Assembly: GCA_946477505.1 (NCBI GenBank)
Contig: CAMKYP010000002.1
Span: 1-35,459, forward strand
Source: an uncultured Dechloromonas sp.
Lineage (GTDB): Bacteria; Pseudomonadota; Gammaproteobacteria; Burkholderiales; Rhodocyclaceae
DNA: 35,459 nt
Direction: 5' to 3'
The notes beneath the pieces are model-generated. The model was not told the origin of the DNA. It searched no databases and saw only the letters and a program-made list of their open reading frames with translations. A program made the position numbers and the translations under genes. This document shows, piece by piece, positions 18,171 to 35,459 of the stretch. The stretch's first letter is position 1, and the number at the start of each line of letters is the position of its first letter.

Positions 18171-19640
18171 ATGCCTTCGTCCCTTGCCACACCTGCTGTG
18201 TTTTCCGGTCTTCAACCTGCAGTCGTATGGGCGCATTTTGCCACGCTGTGCCGTATTCCCCGTGCCTCCAAGCATGAAGCCTTACTCCGCGACGAATTGC
18301 TCGCCTGGGCGCTTGGAAAGGGATTGCATGGCGAGGTCGACGGTGTGGGGAATCTGCTTATCCGCAAGCCGGCAACGGCAGGTCGCGAGCATTCGCCTGG
18401 GGTGATTCTCCAGGCACACCTCGACATGGTGTGCCAGAAGAACGGCGACAGCGCGCACGATTTTCTGCGTGATCCGATTGTTCCTGTGCTTGACGACGGC
18501 TGGCTGGTTGCTGACAAAACTACCCTCGGGGCGGACAACGGGGTAGGCGTGGCGCTGATCCTGGCCGTTCTCGACAGCGAGGACATTGCGCACGGTCCGA
18601 TTGAAGCTCTGCTGACGATCGATGAGGAGGCCGGCATGGGTGGTGCGCGCGGTCTGGCGTCGGGTGCGCTGCAGGGGCGTCTGATGCTGAATCTGGATAC
18701 CGAGGAGTGGGGCGAGTTTTATCTCGGTTGCGCAGGTGGGCTGGATGTCAACGTCGAGCGCCCCGGCCGGTCGGTTTCCGTAGCCGAAGGCCATCAAGGC
18801 TGGGAGATCACGCTTCATGGCTTGCGCGGTGGGCATTCGGGAGTTGATATCCACGAAGAACGCGGCAATGCAATCAAATTGCTGGTACGCGTGCTGCGCC
18901 ACCTGGAACAGGATTTCCCGTTGCGCTTGGCGGCATTGAGGGGCGGTACGGCACGCAATGCCCTGCCGCGGGAGGCTAGCGCGTCGTTTACGCTGCGTGC
19001 GGGGATGGGGAATGCCCTGGTGGCTCGCGTGGCGGAACTCCAATTGTTGCTGCGTAGCGAATTGCTGGGCGTGGATGACGCGCTGGTGCTGGACGTCTCG
19101 CCTTGTGCTGTGAGTACCGTTTTGACGGCGGAGGAGCAGGCGGTCTGGCTGTCTACCCTGCATGCGGCGCCGCACGGTGTCCGACGCATGAGCCGGCAGG
19201 TTCCGGGCGTGGTCGAGACGTCCAATAATCTTGGCATGGTTGACCTGCACCCGAATGGTGGCTCGTGTAACTTCATGGTGCGTTCGCTGCTCGACAGCGG
19301 AAGTGCAGCATTGGCTGACGAGATTGTCAGTTTGTGGGGACTCAGTGGCACGGTGGCGAGTAGGGATGGCTACTACCCCGGATGGACGCCGAATCCGTCG
19401 TCAGCCCTGCTGAAAACCTGCCAAGCGGTCTATAAGCGGAATTTCGGTGCAGATTCGAGCGTGCAGGTAATTCATGCCGGACTGGAGTGCGGCATCATTG
19501 GCGCCAAGTATCCTGGGCTGGATATCGTTTCCTTCGGTCCGACCATACGCGGTGCCCACGCGCCGGGGGAACGGGTCGAGGTCGCATCGGTAGCACGCTG
19601 CTGGCGACTGCTGACGGCTATCCTGGCTGAATTGCGGTGA
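18171..19640 (+). CDS. pepD: Aminoacyl-histidine dipeptidase (cytosol nonspecific dipeptidase, PepD)
   Basis: 'GVILQAHLDMVCQKN', 'TTLGADNGVGVAL', 'LTIDEEAGMGGARGL', 'GLRGGHSGVDIHEERGNAIKLLVR', 'IHAGLECGIIGAKYPGLDIVSFGPTIRGAHAPGERV'. Confidence 0.93.
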   Translation: MPSSLATPAVFSGLQPAVVWAHFATLCRIPRASKHEALLRDELLAWALGKGLHGEVDGVGNLLIRKPATAGREHSPGVILQAHLDMVCQKNGDSAHDFLRDPIVPVLDDGWLVADKTTLGADNGVGVALILAVLDSEDIAHGPIEALLTIDEEAGMGGARGLASGALQGRLMLNLDTEEWGEFYLGCAGGLDVNVERPGRSVSVAEGHQGWEITLHGLRGGHSGVDIHEERGNAIKLLVRVLRHLEQDFPLRLAALRGGTARNALPREASASFTLRAGMGNALVARVAELQLLLRSELLGVDDALVLDVSPCAVSTVLTAEEQAVWLSTLHAAPHGVRRMSRQVPGVVETSNNLGMVDLHPNGGSCNFMVRSLLDSGSAALADEIVSLWGLSGTVASRDGYYPGWTPNPSSALLKTCQAVYKRNFGADSSVQVIHAGLECGIIGAKYPGLDIVSFGPTIRGAHAPGERVEVASVARCWRLLTAILAELR

Positions 19641-19651
19641 TGGGAGTGATC

Positions 19652-19855
19652 ATGAAACGATTACCGATGGTATTGATGTTCGGCATTCTTTCCGCCTGTG
19701 GTGTGGAGACGGCAAGTACGGCCACGACTTCGGCTGCCCTGAAGAAGCAGGAACTGGAACAGGGGCTTGCCACTCTGGACAAGGTTCAGCGCGATCTGGG
19801 CGAGGTGGTCAAGCAATCTGAGCAACGCGCTGCGCAGACTGACGAGGCCAAATAG
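19652..19855 (+). CDS. Small putative lipoprotein
   Basis: MKRLPMVLMFGILSACGVETAS (lipobox LSAC). Confidence 0.55.
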   Translation: MKRLPMVLMFGILSACGVETASTATTSAALKKQELEQGLATLDKVQRDLGEVVKQSEQRAAQTDEAK

Positions 19856-19859
19856 GCGC

Positions 19860-20729
19860 TTAGCGCCGGCGGATGGCTTCGCGGCGGGCGAGGCCGAGTT
19901 TGCTGGAGCGTTCCATCTTTTGCACGAAGGCCGGGAAGTCGAGGCCGAATTTGGCGCGCAGTTCCTTGGCGTAGTTGTGCAGCCAGCGCCAGCGCGGCTC
20001 GAAGTAGGTTTCCTTGAAGGCGTAAAGCACGTGGTTGCCGTCGTCTGGCACCGAAATGACGATGACCTGATCGTCGAATACGTGCATCGCTTCGCCGATC
20101 AGTCCGGCATAGCTTTCCTTTTCGCCGGCCAGGTTGATGACCAGCACCCCGTTACCGGCCAGCTTGGCGTAAGCGTTCTCGAAGAATTCGCGGTTGGCCA
20201 GGCTGGGCGCGAAACCGGTTTTGTCGAAGGCATCGACGAGCAGGACGTCGAGGCCCTTGTCGGTGGTTTCGAGAAACGCCGCACCATCCCCGTTGATGAT
20301 ACGCAGGCGCTCGTTGTCCGGCGGTACCAGGAAGGTATCGCGAAAGGCGATCACCTCGGGGTTGAGTTCAACGGCCGTCATGTGCGTGCCGGGCATCCGG
20401 TGGTAGCAGAACTTGACCAGCGAGCCGCCGCCCAGGCCGATCAGCGCAATGCGCTTCGGCCGGGGCTGGAAGAGCAGGAAGGCCATCATTTTCTGCGTGT
20501 AGCGGATGGCCAGGTCGTTCGGCGCCTTGAGCGACATTTCGCTCTGCATCAGACGGACGTTGAAATACAGGAAGCGCGATTTTCCGTCGTCGATGACAAA
20601 AGGCTTGGGATAGCTTTCGTCGAGCAGTTGGGCGCGTAACTCGCCGGCCCGCGCCCAGGAGGGTTCGTGCAGCAGTACCGTGCCCGTTTCAACTTCGAAC
20701 GGGCTGGGCAGTTCGTACAGCTTGCTCAA
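19860..20729 (-). CDS. Spermidine synthase-like (SpeE-type) methyltransferase-fold protein
   Basis: 'RIALIGLGGGSLVKFCYHRMPGTHMTAVELNPEVIAF', 'RLRIINGDGAAFLETTDKGLDVLLVDAFDKTG'. Confidence 0.85.
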   Translation of the reverse strand: MSKLYELPSPFEVETGTVLLHEPSWARAGELRAQLLDESYPKPFVIDDGKSRFLYFNVRLMQSEMSLKAPNDLAIRYTQKMMAFLLFQPRPKRIALIGLGGGSLVKFCYHRMPGTHMTAVELNPEVIAFRDTFLVPPDNERLRIINGDGAAFLETTDKGLDVLLVDAFDKTGFAPSLANREFFENAYAKLAGNGVLVINLAGEKESYAGLIGEAMHVFDDQVIVISVPDDGNHVLYAFKETYFEPRWRWLHNYAKELRAKFGLDFPAFVQKMERSSKLGLARREAIRRR

Positions 20730-20738
20730 GCGGCGAAC

Positions 20739-23952
<3,214 letters not shown>

Positions 23953-23979
23953 GACAAGACCTTCGTGGATTGACGGAAC

Positions 23980-24795
<816 letters not shown>

Positions 24796-24812
24796 GTGAA
24801 GTTCTCTCTTGG

Positions 24813-26012
24813 TTACAGTTGTTGTGCGAATTGGCGGATGCGCTGGGTTGCGTCGAGACACTCGGCCAGCGAGGCAACCAGCGCTATACGGATGAAATTG
24901 GTGCCCGGATTGATACCCTGTGACTCGCGGGCGAGAAAGCTGCCGGGTAGAACCACGACATTATAGTGTTCGAGCAAGCCACGGGCGAACTCGGTGTCGG
25001 CGATCGGGGTCCTGGCCCACAGGTAGAAGCTGGCGTCCGGCATGCCGGTCCCGAGTACCTCGGAAACCAACGGCGTGCAGGCCGCGAATTTCTCGCGGTA
25101 CTGGTTGCGGTTGTCGAGCACATGCGCCTCGTCGTTCCAGGCGGCAATCGATGCGGTCTGCACCGGCGGCGACATGGCGCAGCCCTGGTAGGTGCGGAAC
25201 AGCAGGTATTTCTTGAGAATTGCCGCATCGCCAGCGACGAAGCCGGAGCGCATGCCCGGCACATTCGAGCGCTTGGACAGGCTGGAGAACATGACCAGGC
25301 GTTCGTTGCCGCGGCCAAGCAGCTTCGCGGCCTGCAGACCGCCGATCGGCGGGTTGGCTTCGTCGAAGTAAATTTCCGAATAGCACTCGTCGGAGGCTAT
25401 CACGAAGCCATATTTGTCAGACAGGGCAAACAGTTGTTTCCAGTCGTCCAGCGACAGTACCTTGCCGGTCGGATTGCCCGGCGAGCAGACGTAGAACAAC
25501 TGGACGCGCGCCCATTCGGCATCGGTAAGCTGGCTGTAGTCGAAGGCGAAGCCGTTTTCCGGCAGGTTGTTCAGGAAACGCGGTTCGGCGCCGGACAGGT
25601 AGGCTGCCCCCTCGTAGATCTGGTAGAACGGATTGGGGCTGACGATGAGTGGAACGTGCCCGCGACTGGGGTCGATCACCGTTTGCGCGAATGAGAAGAG
25701 GGCTTCACGGGAGCCGTTGACTGGCAGGATTTCCGTTTCCGGATTCAGCTCGAGGCCGTATCGGCGCTGGCACCAACCGGCGATGGCCTGGCGCAATGCC
25801 GGCAAGCCTTGGGTAGTCGGATAGTTGGCCAGGCCTTTGAGGCCGCCAGCCAAGGCTTCCATGATGAAAGCCGGTGTGGCGTGCTGGGGCTCGCCGATGG
25901 ATAGCTTGATTTCCTTGTACTGCGGGTTCGGTGTGAGGCCGGCAAATAAGGCGCGCAGCTTTTCGAAGGGATAGGGCTGAAGTTGGGCGAGATGCGGATT
26001 CACGTCGGACAT
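24813..26012 (-). CDS. dapC: Succinyldiaminopimelate transaminase
   Basis: Class I aminotransferase: '[19 protein letters not shown]', '[14 protein letters not shown]', '[19 protein letters not shown]'. Confidence 0.93.
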   Translation of the reverse strand: MSDVNPHLAQLQPYPFEKLRALFAGLTPNPQYKEIKLSIGEPQHATPAFIMEALAGGLKGLANYPTTQGLPALRQAIAGWCQRRYGLELNPETEILPVNGSREALFSFAQTVIDPSRGHVPLIVSPNPFYQIYEGAAYLSGAEPRFLNNLPENGFAFDYSQLTDAEWARVQLFYVCSPGNPTGKVLSLDDWKQLFALSDKYGFVIASDECYSEIYFDEANPPIGGLQAAKLLGRGNERLVMFSSLSKRSNVPGMRSGFVAGDAAILKKYLLFRTYQGCAMSPPVQTASIAAWNDEAHVLDNRNQYREKFAACTPLVSEVLGTGMPDASFYLWARTPIADTEFARGLLEHYNVVVLPGSFLARESQGINPGTNFIRIALVASLAECLDATQRIRQFAQQL

Positions 26013-26061
26013 CGAATGGGTGTAAAAAGCTGATTATCGCCGAAAACGACTTGCCTGCCTC

Positions 26062-26442
26062 ATGAACCGACGCGTTATGCTTTGCATTGTCCTGCCGCTG
26101 CTTTTGGCGGCCTGTGCCTTCGGTTATCACGCCCACGGCACGTTCAGCGGCATTTCCGGCGAGCTGCGGGGCAAGGCGTTTCCGAGCAATACGCAGGGCG
26201 GCGGGCGCTTTTTGCTGGCCGATCAGGAAGGGCGGCTTCGCTGCGAGGGCGAGATGGCGCCGCCTCAATCCGCAACGCCTTCGGGGAGTTGCGAGGATGA
26301 GATGGGGGTCGGGATAGTCCGCTGTAGCGACGGGCGCGTGATGGCGGCACGTTGGACAGCCATCTCGTGTCGGGCGTTTCGGGGATACGCCGAGGATGAA
26401 AGGGGCAATCGCCTTGATTTTCGCGTTGAACGTCGGCGCTGA
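26062..26442 (+). CDS. Putative lipoprotein of unknown function
   Basis: MNRRVMLCIVLPLLLAACAFGYHAHGTFSG (lipobox LAAC). Confidence 0.6.
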   Translation: MNRRVMLCIVLPLLLAACAFGYHAHGTFSGISGELRGKAFPSNTQGGGRFLLADQEGRLRCEGEMAPPQSATPSGSCEDEMGVGIVRCSDGRVMAARWTAISCRAFRGYAEDERGNRLDFRVERRR

Positions 26443-26548
26443 GTCTATCCTCAACGATATATTGTTAAAATTGTAATATTCGTCTAGATTTGACAGGTAT
26501 CTGGCCGTGCGGGCAGGCGGTGTGCAGGATTGCTGGTTGGGGAGGAGT

Positions 26549-27004
26549 ATGCGCCGTTCATTCTTGTCTTATTTGCCAAGTACGTTGGTGATCGATATTC
26601 CGGAGATCGACGCGCAGCACGCGCATCTTTTTGAGCAGCTCGATGAGTTCAAGACCTCCTGCATCGACCATAACGCCTATCAGGCCGACGAGGCCGAGGC
26701 ACTTTTTGCGACGCTGGCGGCACATTGCCGGACCGAGGAGCGGCTTGCCGGCGAGGCGGGGCTCGATTTCCGGCGGCATGGCGAAAAGCACCGGGTCATG
26801 CTGCGCGGTATCCGGAAAATGCTCGATGACATGGAAAAGCCGGGCGCCGACGTATTCAGCCTGATCCGCTATGTCGATTACTGGTTCGAGCGGCATATCC
26901 AGGAGGAGGATAGGAACCTCGGCATCAACCTGAAGCAGCTGGCATTCGCCGAGGTTGGGGAGCAATTTGCCGATGAATTCCTGGGGCAGCGTACGTCGGG
27001 ATGA
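26549..27004 (+). CDS. Bacteriohemerythrin
   Basis: 'VIDIPEIDAQHAHLFEQLDEF', 'AHCRTEERLAGEAGLDFRRHGEKHRVML', 'HIQEEDRNL': hemerythrin His/Glu/Asp spacing. Confidence 0.85.
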   Translation: MRRSFLSYLPSTLVIDIPEIDAQHAHLFEQLDEFKTSCIDHNAYQADEAEALFATLAAHCRTEERLAGEAGLDFRRHGEKHRVMLRGIRKMLDDMEKPGADVFSLIRYVDYWFERHIQEEDRNLGINLKQLAFAEVGEQFADEFLGQRTSG

Positions 27005-27013
27005 GCGTTGCCG

Positions 27014-27328
27014 CTAGCCGAGCAGGGTGACACGTATTTTTTCGAACAGGCTCAGGCTGGCCCACCAGACCAGGCCTTTTTCACGAAACAGGTCGCCGCT
27101 GGGGGTTAGGGTCAATTTACGCGCCCCGAATTCGGTGCGCCCCGTTTCGGCGATAAAGCCCGACTCCATGAGATAACGGGCAATGGCTGGCTGAATCTGC
27201 TGTCCGCCCAGCGTCCAGCGCGAGCCGTATCCTTCGTCGTCACCGCTCAGCATCAGAATCGGTTCGCTGGCGATGAAACGCAGTACTTGCAGGGTTTCAG
27301 CGCGATGGGGAATGATGTTGGGCGACAT
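27014..27328 (-). CDS. Hypothetical protein
   Basis: MSPNIIPHRAETLQVLRFIASEPILMLSGDDEGYGSRWTLGGQQIQPAIARYLMESGFIAETGRTEFGARKLTLTPSGDLF...; winged-helix-like terminus. Confidence 0.6.
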   Translation of the reverse strand: MSPNIIPHRAETLQVLRFIASEPILMLSGDDEGYGSRWTLGGQQIQPAIARYLMESGFIAETGRTEFGARKLTLTPSGDLFREKGLVWWASLSLFEKIRVTLLG

Positions 27329-27339
27329 CGGGTGTCGGC

Positions 27340-27813
27340 TCAGTAGGCAACGCGGGTCGGATTTTGGGACCAGGCGATCAGCGGCGCCAATGCGTCCGCC
27401 AGCGGATGGTGTTCCATGACAATACCGCGTTCGGTGAAATGCCGTTGCAGCTCGTCGTACAAAGCGTCGTCGCAAAAGCCGATGGCAGCGGCCTCGCTGC
27501 GGCTGTTGGCGAAAACCACCCGCTCGATGCGCGCCCAGTAGGCCGCTGCCAGGCACATCGGGCAGGGTTCGCTGGAGGTGTACAGGGTACAGCCGGTCAG
27601 GTGGAAATCACCCAGTTGCGCGCAGGCTGAGCGGATGGCGGAAATTTCGGCGTGGGCGGTGGGGTCGCGGTCGGCGACAACCCGGTTCCAGCTTTCCCCT
27701 ATGATTTGGCCATCACGGACGATGACGGCGCCAAAAGGGCCGCCGTCGCCGGCTTCGCTGCCGCATCGTGCCAATTCGACGGCACGGGTGAGGAAAACAT
27801 CGTCGGAGTTCAT
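27340..27813 (-). CDS. Nucleoside deaminase (CMP/dCMP deaminase superfamily, guanine-deaminase-like)
   Basis: 'HAEISAI' and 'SSEPCPMCLAAAYWARIERVVFA' zinc motifs. Confidence 0.88.
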   Translation of the reverse strand: MNSDDVFLTRAVELARCGSEAGDGGPFGAVIVRDGQIIGESWNRVVADRDPTAHAEISAIRSACAQLGDFHLTGCTLYTSSEPCPMCLAAAYWARIERVVFANSRSEAAAIGFCDDALYDELQRHFTERGIVMEHHPLADALAPLIAWSQNPTRVAY

Positions 27814-27923
27814 GCGCTTGCCCTCGGGTTGGCGACCATGAAGCGTTTAAGGCGTCGGTGTCATGGATGCTATCATACGCCCCACCGCTGCGGTGCGGCA
27901 TGGTGCGCCGGGCGGAATAAACC

Positions 27924-30900
27924 ATGCGCCTGACCAAACTAAAACTCGCCGGCTTCAAATCCTTCGTCGATCCAACATCCGTTGCCTTGCCCGGGCAATT
28001 GGTCGGGGTCGTCGGCCCCAATGGCTGCGGCAAATCCAACATCATGGATGCCGTACGCTGGGTGCTGGGCGAATCCAAAGCCTCGGAACTGCGTGGCGAG
28101 TCGATGCAGGATGTCATCTTCAACGGCTCGACCAACCGCAAGCCGGTGTCGCGCGCCTCGGTCGAGCTGATATTCGACAACTCGCTTGGTCGGGCGATGG
28201 GGCAGTGGTCGCAGTATGGCGAGCTGTCGGTCAAGCGCGTGCTGACGCGCACCGGGCAGTCCGACTATTTCATCAATAACCAGAAGGTCCGCCGCAAGGA
28301 CATCACCGACCTGTTCCTGGGAACCGGGTTGGGGCCGCGCGCCTACGCCATCATCGGCCAGGGCATGATCTCGCGCATCATCGAGGCCAAGCCGGATGAT
28401 CTCCGCGTCTTTCTCGAGGAGGCCGCCGGCGTCACCCGCTACAAGGAGCGCCGCAAGGAAACGCAGGGCCGCCTCGAAGATACGCGCGAAAACCTGCTGC
28501 GCGTCGAGGATATCCGCGAGGAACTCGGTCACCAGATCGGTCGCCTGGAAGCGCAGGCGGAAGTGGCGCGGCGCTATCAGGCGCTCAATGAGCAGCTGGT
28601 CCGGCGCCAGCAGTTGCTCTGGTTGTTGAAGAAGCGCGAAGCGGAGGCCGAACGTCAGCGACTGGCGCTCGAAGTCGAACGCGCAACGACTGATCTCGAA
28701 GCGCAGAGCGCGGCATTGCGCGAAACCGAGGCACGTGCCGAGGAAACCCGCGAGGCGCACTTTGCCGCCGGCGACGCGCTGCATGTGGCGCAGAGCGAGA
28801 TGTATGCGGCCAATGCCGAAGTGGCGCGCATCGAGGCTGAAATCCGCCATCGCCGCGAGTCGCGCAGCCAGCTCGAAGCGCGTCTCGTGCAATTGGAGGG
28901 AGAGCTGGCGCACTGGACGGCGACCGCCGAAAAGCTGGCCGAAGACCGTCTGCGCTGGGAGGAGCAGCAGGAAATCACCCGCCTGCGCGTCGAGGAAGCT
29001 GAGGAGCGCCTGCACCAGCAAATGAACCTAGCGCCGCAGGTTGAGGAGGACCACGCCCAGGCACAGGAAGAACTGCAGCGACTGAAGACGCGTTCGACGA
29101 ACGGCGAGCAGAAGCTGGAAGTCGAGTTGACGAACAAATCGCACGCCCAGCGCGCCCTGCAGGCCATCACCCAGCGCCGCGAACGCCTGCGCGAAGAAAC
29201 CTTCGGCGACGCACCGGACGAGCTCGAACTCGCCGAAAAGGAAGAAGAGCTGTCGCTGTTGCGCGAGGAGCTTGCTGGCGATCAGGACCAGTTGCAACAA
29301 TTGCAGCAGGAAATGCCGCAGCTTGAAGCCCGCCGCCGCGAGGCGCAGGCCGAATTGCAGCGACTCGAACGCGAGCTGGCCGCCGGCCATGCCCGCCGTG
29401 CCGCGCTGGAGCAGATGCAGGTCAAGACGCAGGCAACCGGCCAACTGCCGGAGTGGCTGCGCCGTCATGGCCTGGAGGACGCCCCGCCGCTGTGGCAAAA
29501 AATTCATGTCGAGGCCGGCTGGGAAGAGGCCGTCGAAGCGGTTCTGCGCGAGCGCCTGTCGGCCATCGCCTGCGACGATCCGGCCAAACTCGACGAATGG
29601 CTGCATGACCGTCCCGAAGCGCGGCTGGCCGTGGCCCTGCCGGAAAACACGGAGGATATGGACCGGCGTTTTCGGCCGGCCAGCGGATCTCTCGCCGAGC
29701 GCCTGCGCTGCGACGATGCAGGTCTCGCCGCCGTGCTGGCGGATTGGCTGTCGCCGGTGCGCACGGCCGAAACGCTGGCCGATGCCCTGGCCGGACGCGC
29801 CGCGCTGGAAGCCGGGGCGGCGATCGTGACCCGGGGCGGCGATCTGGTCACGGCGACCAGCGTCACCTTCTTTGCCCCCGATGCCGGCGAACACGGCCTG
29901 CTCGAACGGCAGCGCGAGATCGAGACGCTGGCCGACGGCATCGCCTTGGCCGAGGAGCGCTCCGAGTCGCTGCGCGAGCAACTGGCGATGTTCGACGAGC
30001 AGGTCGGCGATAAGCAGGAGGAGATGGACGAAATCCGCCAGTACGTGACGGACCGCCAGCAGCGCGTGCATGTCGCGCAGATGGACGTGCTGAAGATGAC
30101 GCAGGCTATTGAGCGCTACAGGGAACAGAAGGAGCGGATTTCCGAGCAACTGGCCGAACTTGCCGAGGAGGAAGAGGGCGAGCGCGAGCGCGAAATGGCG
30201 GCCGACGAGCGCATCGAGGAGATTCGCGACGGACTGGCGCGCATTCGCGTCCTGGTCGCCGGTGCGCAGTCGCGCCTCGATGAATGCGAACGGGCGGTTC
30301 GCGCCGAGCGCGAGCGCAACGCCGATCTCGACCGTGCCTTGCGTGAGGCGCAGTTCTCGCTGCGCGAGGCCGACGGCAAGCTGCAGGATGTTTTCGCCCA
30401 GCAGGCCATGGCACAGCGCGAGTTGACCCGTATCGAAAAGGACAGGGCGCTGTGCGCCGAGCAGGTCGAAGCGGCGCCGCCGGATGTCATGGAAGGCCAG
30501 CTCCAGGCGGCGCTGGAAGCGCGGCAGTCGGCCGAACTGGTCCTTGCCGGCAAGCGGGACGCACTCGAAAACGCCACCAATGCCTTGCGCGCACTCGACG
30601 AACAGCGCCTTAAGATCGAGCAGGGCTTGGAGCCCTTGCGCGCGCGTATCGGCGACCTGAAATTGAAGGAACAGGCGGCGGCGCTCAATACCGAGCAGTT
30701 CGCGCTGCAGTTGCTCGAAGCCGGGGCCAACGAGGAAGCGTTGCAGGCCGAACTCGGCACGGCGCGTCCGCCGGCGCTACAAGGTGAAATTACCCGTCTG
30801 TCGAATGCCATCGCCGAACTGGGGGCGGTCAACATGGCTGCCTTGCAGGAGCTTGAAACGGCGACCGAGCGCAAGGGCTACCTCGACATGCAGGCAGCCG

Positions 30901-31436
30901 ACCTGAACGAGGCGATGGAAACGCTGGAAAACGCCATCCGCCGCATCGACCGCGAAACGCGCGACCTGCTGCAGAGCACCTTCGATACGGTCAATGGTCA
31001 TTTCGGCCAATTGTTCCCGGAGCTTTTCGGTGGTGGCCGTGCAGAATTGGTAATGACCGGCGACGAAATCCTCGATGCCGGCGTGCAGGTTATCGCCCAG
31101 CCGCCGGGCAAGAAGAACTCGACCATCCATCTGCTGTCGGGTGGGGAAAAAGCGTTGACGGCGATCGCGCTGGTCTTTTCGATGTTCCAGCTCAATCCGG
31201 CGCCGTTCTGCCTGCTTGACGAGGTCGATGCGCCGCTCGACGACACCAATACCGAGCGTTTCTGCGGCATGGTGAAGAAAATGTCAGGAGCAACCCAATT
31301 CCTGTTCATTTCCCATAATAAAATCGCGATGGAAATGGCCGAGCAGCTGGTCGGCGTCACCATGCAGGAATCCGGTGTTTCGCGCGTGGTGGAAGTGGAT
31401 ATCGAAGAAGCCTTGAAGATGAGGGATGCTGCCTGA
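27924..31436 (+). CDS. smc: Chromosome segregation protein SMC
   Basis: 'MRLTKLKLAGFKSFVDPTSV...GVVGPNGCGKSNIMDAVRWVLGE', long coiled coils, 'LLSGGEKALTAIALVFSMF', 'PFCLLDEVDAPLDDTN'. Confidence 0.97.
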   Translation: MRLTKLKLAGFKSFVDPTSVALPGQLVGVVGPNGCGKSNIMDAVRWVLGESKASELRGESMQDVIFNGSTNRKPVSRASVELIFDNSLGRAMGQWSQYGELSVKRVLTRTGQSDYFINNQKVRRKDITDLFLGTGLGPRAYAIIGQGMISRIIEAKPDDLRVFLEEAAGVTRYKERRKETQGRLEDTRENLLRVEDIREELGHQIGRLEAQAEVARRYQALNEQLVRRQQLLWLLKKREAEAERQRLALEVERATTDLEAQSAALRETEARAEETREAHFAAGDALHVAQSEMYAANAEVARIEAEIRHRRESRSQLEARLVQLEGELAHWTATAEKLAEDRLRWEEQQEITRLRVEEAEERLHQQMNLAPQVEEDHAQAQEELQRLKTRSTNGEQKLEVELTNKSHAQRALQAITQRRERLREETFGDAPDELELAEKEEELSLLREELAGDQDQLQQLQQEMPQLEARRREAQAELQRLERELAAGHARRAALEQMQVKTQATGQLPEWLRRHGLEDAPPLWQKIHVEAGWEEAVEAVLRERLSAIACDDPAKLDEWLHDRPEARLAVALPENTEDMDRRFRPASGSLAERLRCDDAGLAAVLADWLSPVRTAETLADALAGRAALEAGAAIVTRGGDLVTATSVTFFAPDAGEHGLLERQREIETLADGIALAEERSESLREQLAMFDEQVGDKQEEMDEIRQYVTDRQQRVHVAQMDVLKMTQAIERYREQKERISEQLAELAEEEEGEREREMAADERIEEIRDGLARIRVLVAGAQSRLDECERAVRAERERNADLDRALREAQFSLREADGKLQDVFAQQAMAQRELTRIEKDRALCAEQVEAAPPDVMEGQLQAALEARQSAELVLAGKRDALENATNALRALDEQRLKIEQGLEPLRARIGDLKLKEQAAALNTEQFALQLLEAGANEEALQAELGTARPPALQGEITRLSNAIAELGAVNMAALQELETATERKGYLDMQAADLNEAMETLENAIRRIDRETRDLLQSTFDTVNGHFGQLFPELFGGGRAELVMTGDEILDAGVQVIAQPPGKKNSTIHLLSGGEKALTAIALVFSMFQLNPAPFCLLDEVDAPLDDTNTERFCGMVKKMSGATQFLFISHNKIAMEMAEQLVGVTMQESGVSRVVEVDIEEALKMRDAA

Positions 31437-31459
31437 GGCGCTCCCGGGAAGAGATCGAG

Positions 31460-35459
<4,000 letters not shown>

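Noticed and set aside
27939-30149. Long minus-strand ORFs (360 and 373 aa) across smc
   Set aside because: Antisense to smc with no recognisable domains; codon-bias shadow ORFs.

Overview
The window looks like a betaproteobacterial (probably Rhodocyclaceae-like) chromosome with two accessory segments set into housekeeping DNA. The taxonomy is inferred from gene content only.

(1) Positions 1 to ~5440, minus strand, next to a tRNA-Val(UAC) gene. An IncQ-RepC-like replication initiator gene is followed by a translationally coupled operon: radical SAM protein, GT-A glycosyltransferase, and a large glycosyltransferase/kinase-like/glycosyltransferase fusion. Upstream of repC are short tandem repeats, an AT-rich stretch and a 27-nt perfect palindrome.

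(2) Positions ~12029 to 18113. A compact ~6.1 kb integrative element sits in tRNA-His(GUG), flanked by a 38-bp perfect direct repeat of the tRNA 3' end (11991-12028 and 18076-18113). It encodes a tyrosine integrase, an exported protein, a truncated H-NS-like protein, a serine recombinase, three small uncharacterised ORFs, and a putative Rep protein preceded by a cluster of hairpins. No relaxase or structural genes were recognised.

The rest is core genome: tig-clpP-clpX-lon-hupB-tRNA-Val, pepD, spermidine synthase-like, prmB, dapE, pilU-like, dapD, dapC, bacteriohemerythrin, nucleoside deaminase, smc, zipA, ligA and a partial galU. All calls come from reading the sequence and the supplied translations. 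No database search was run.
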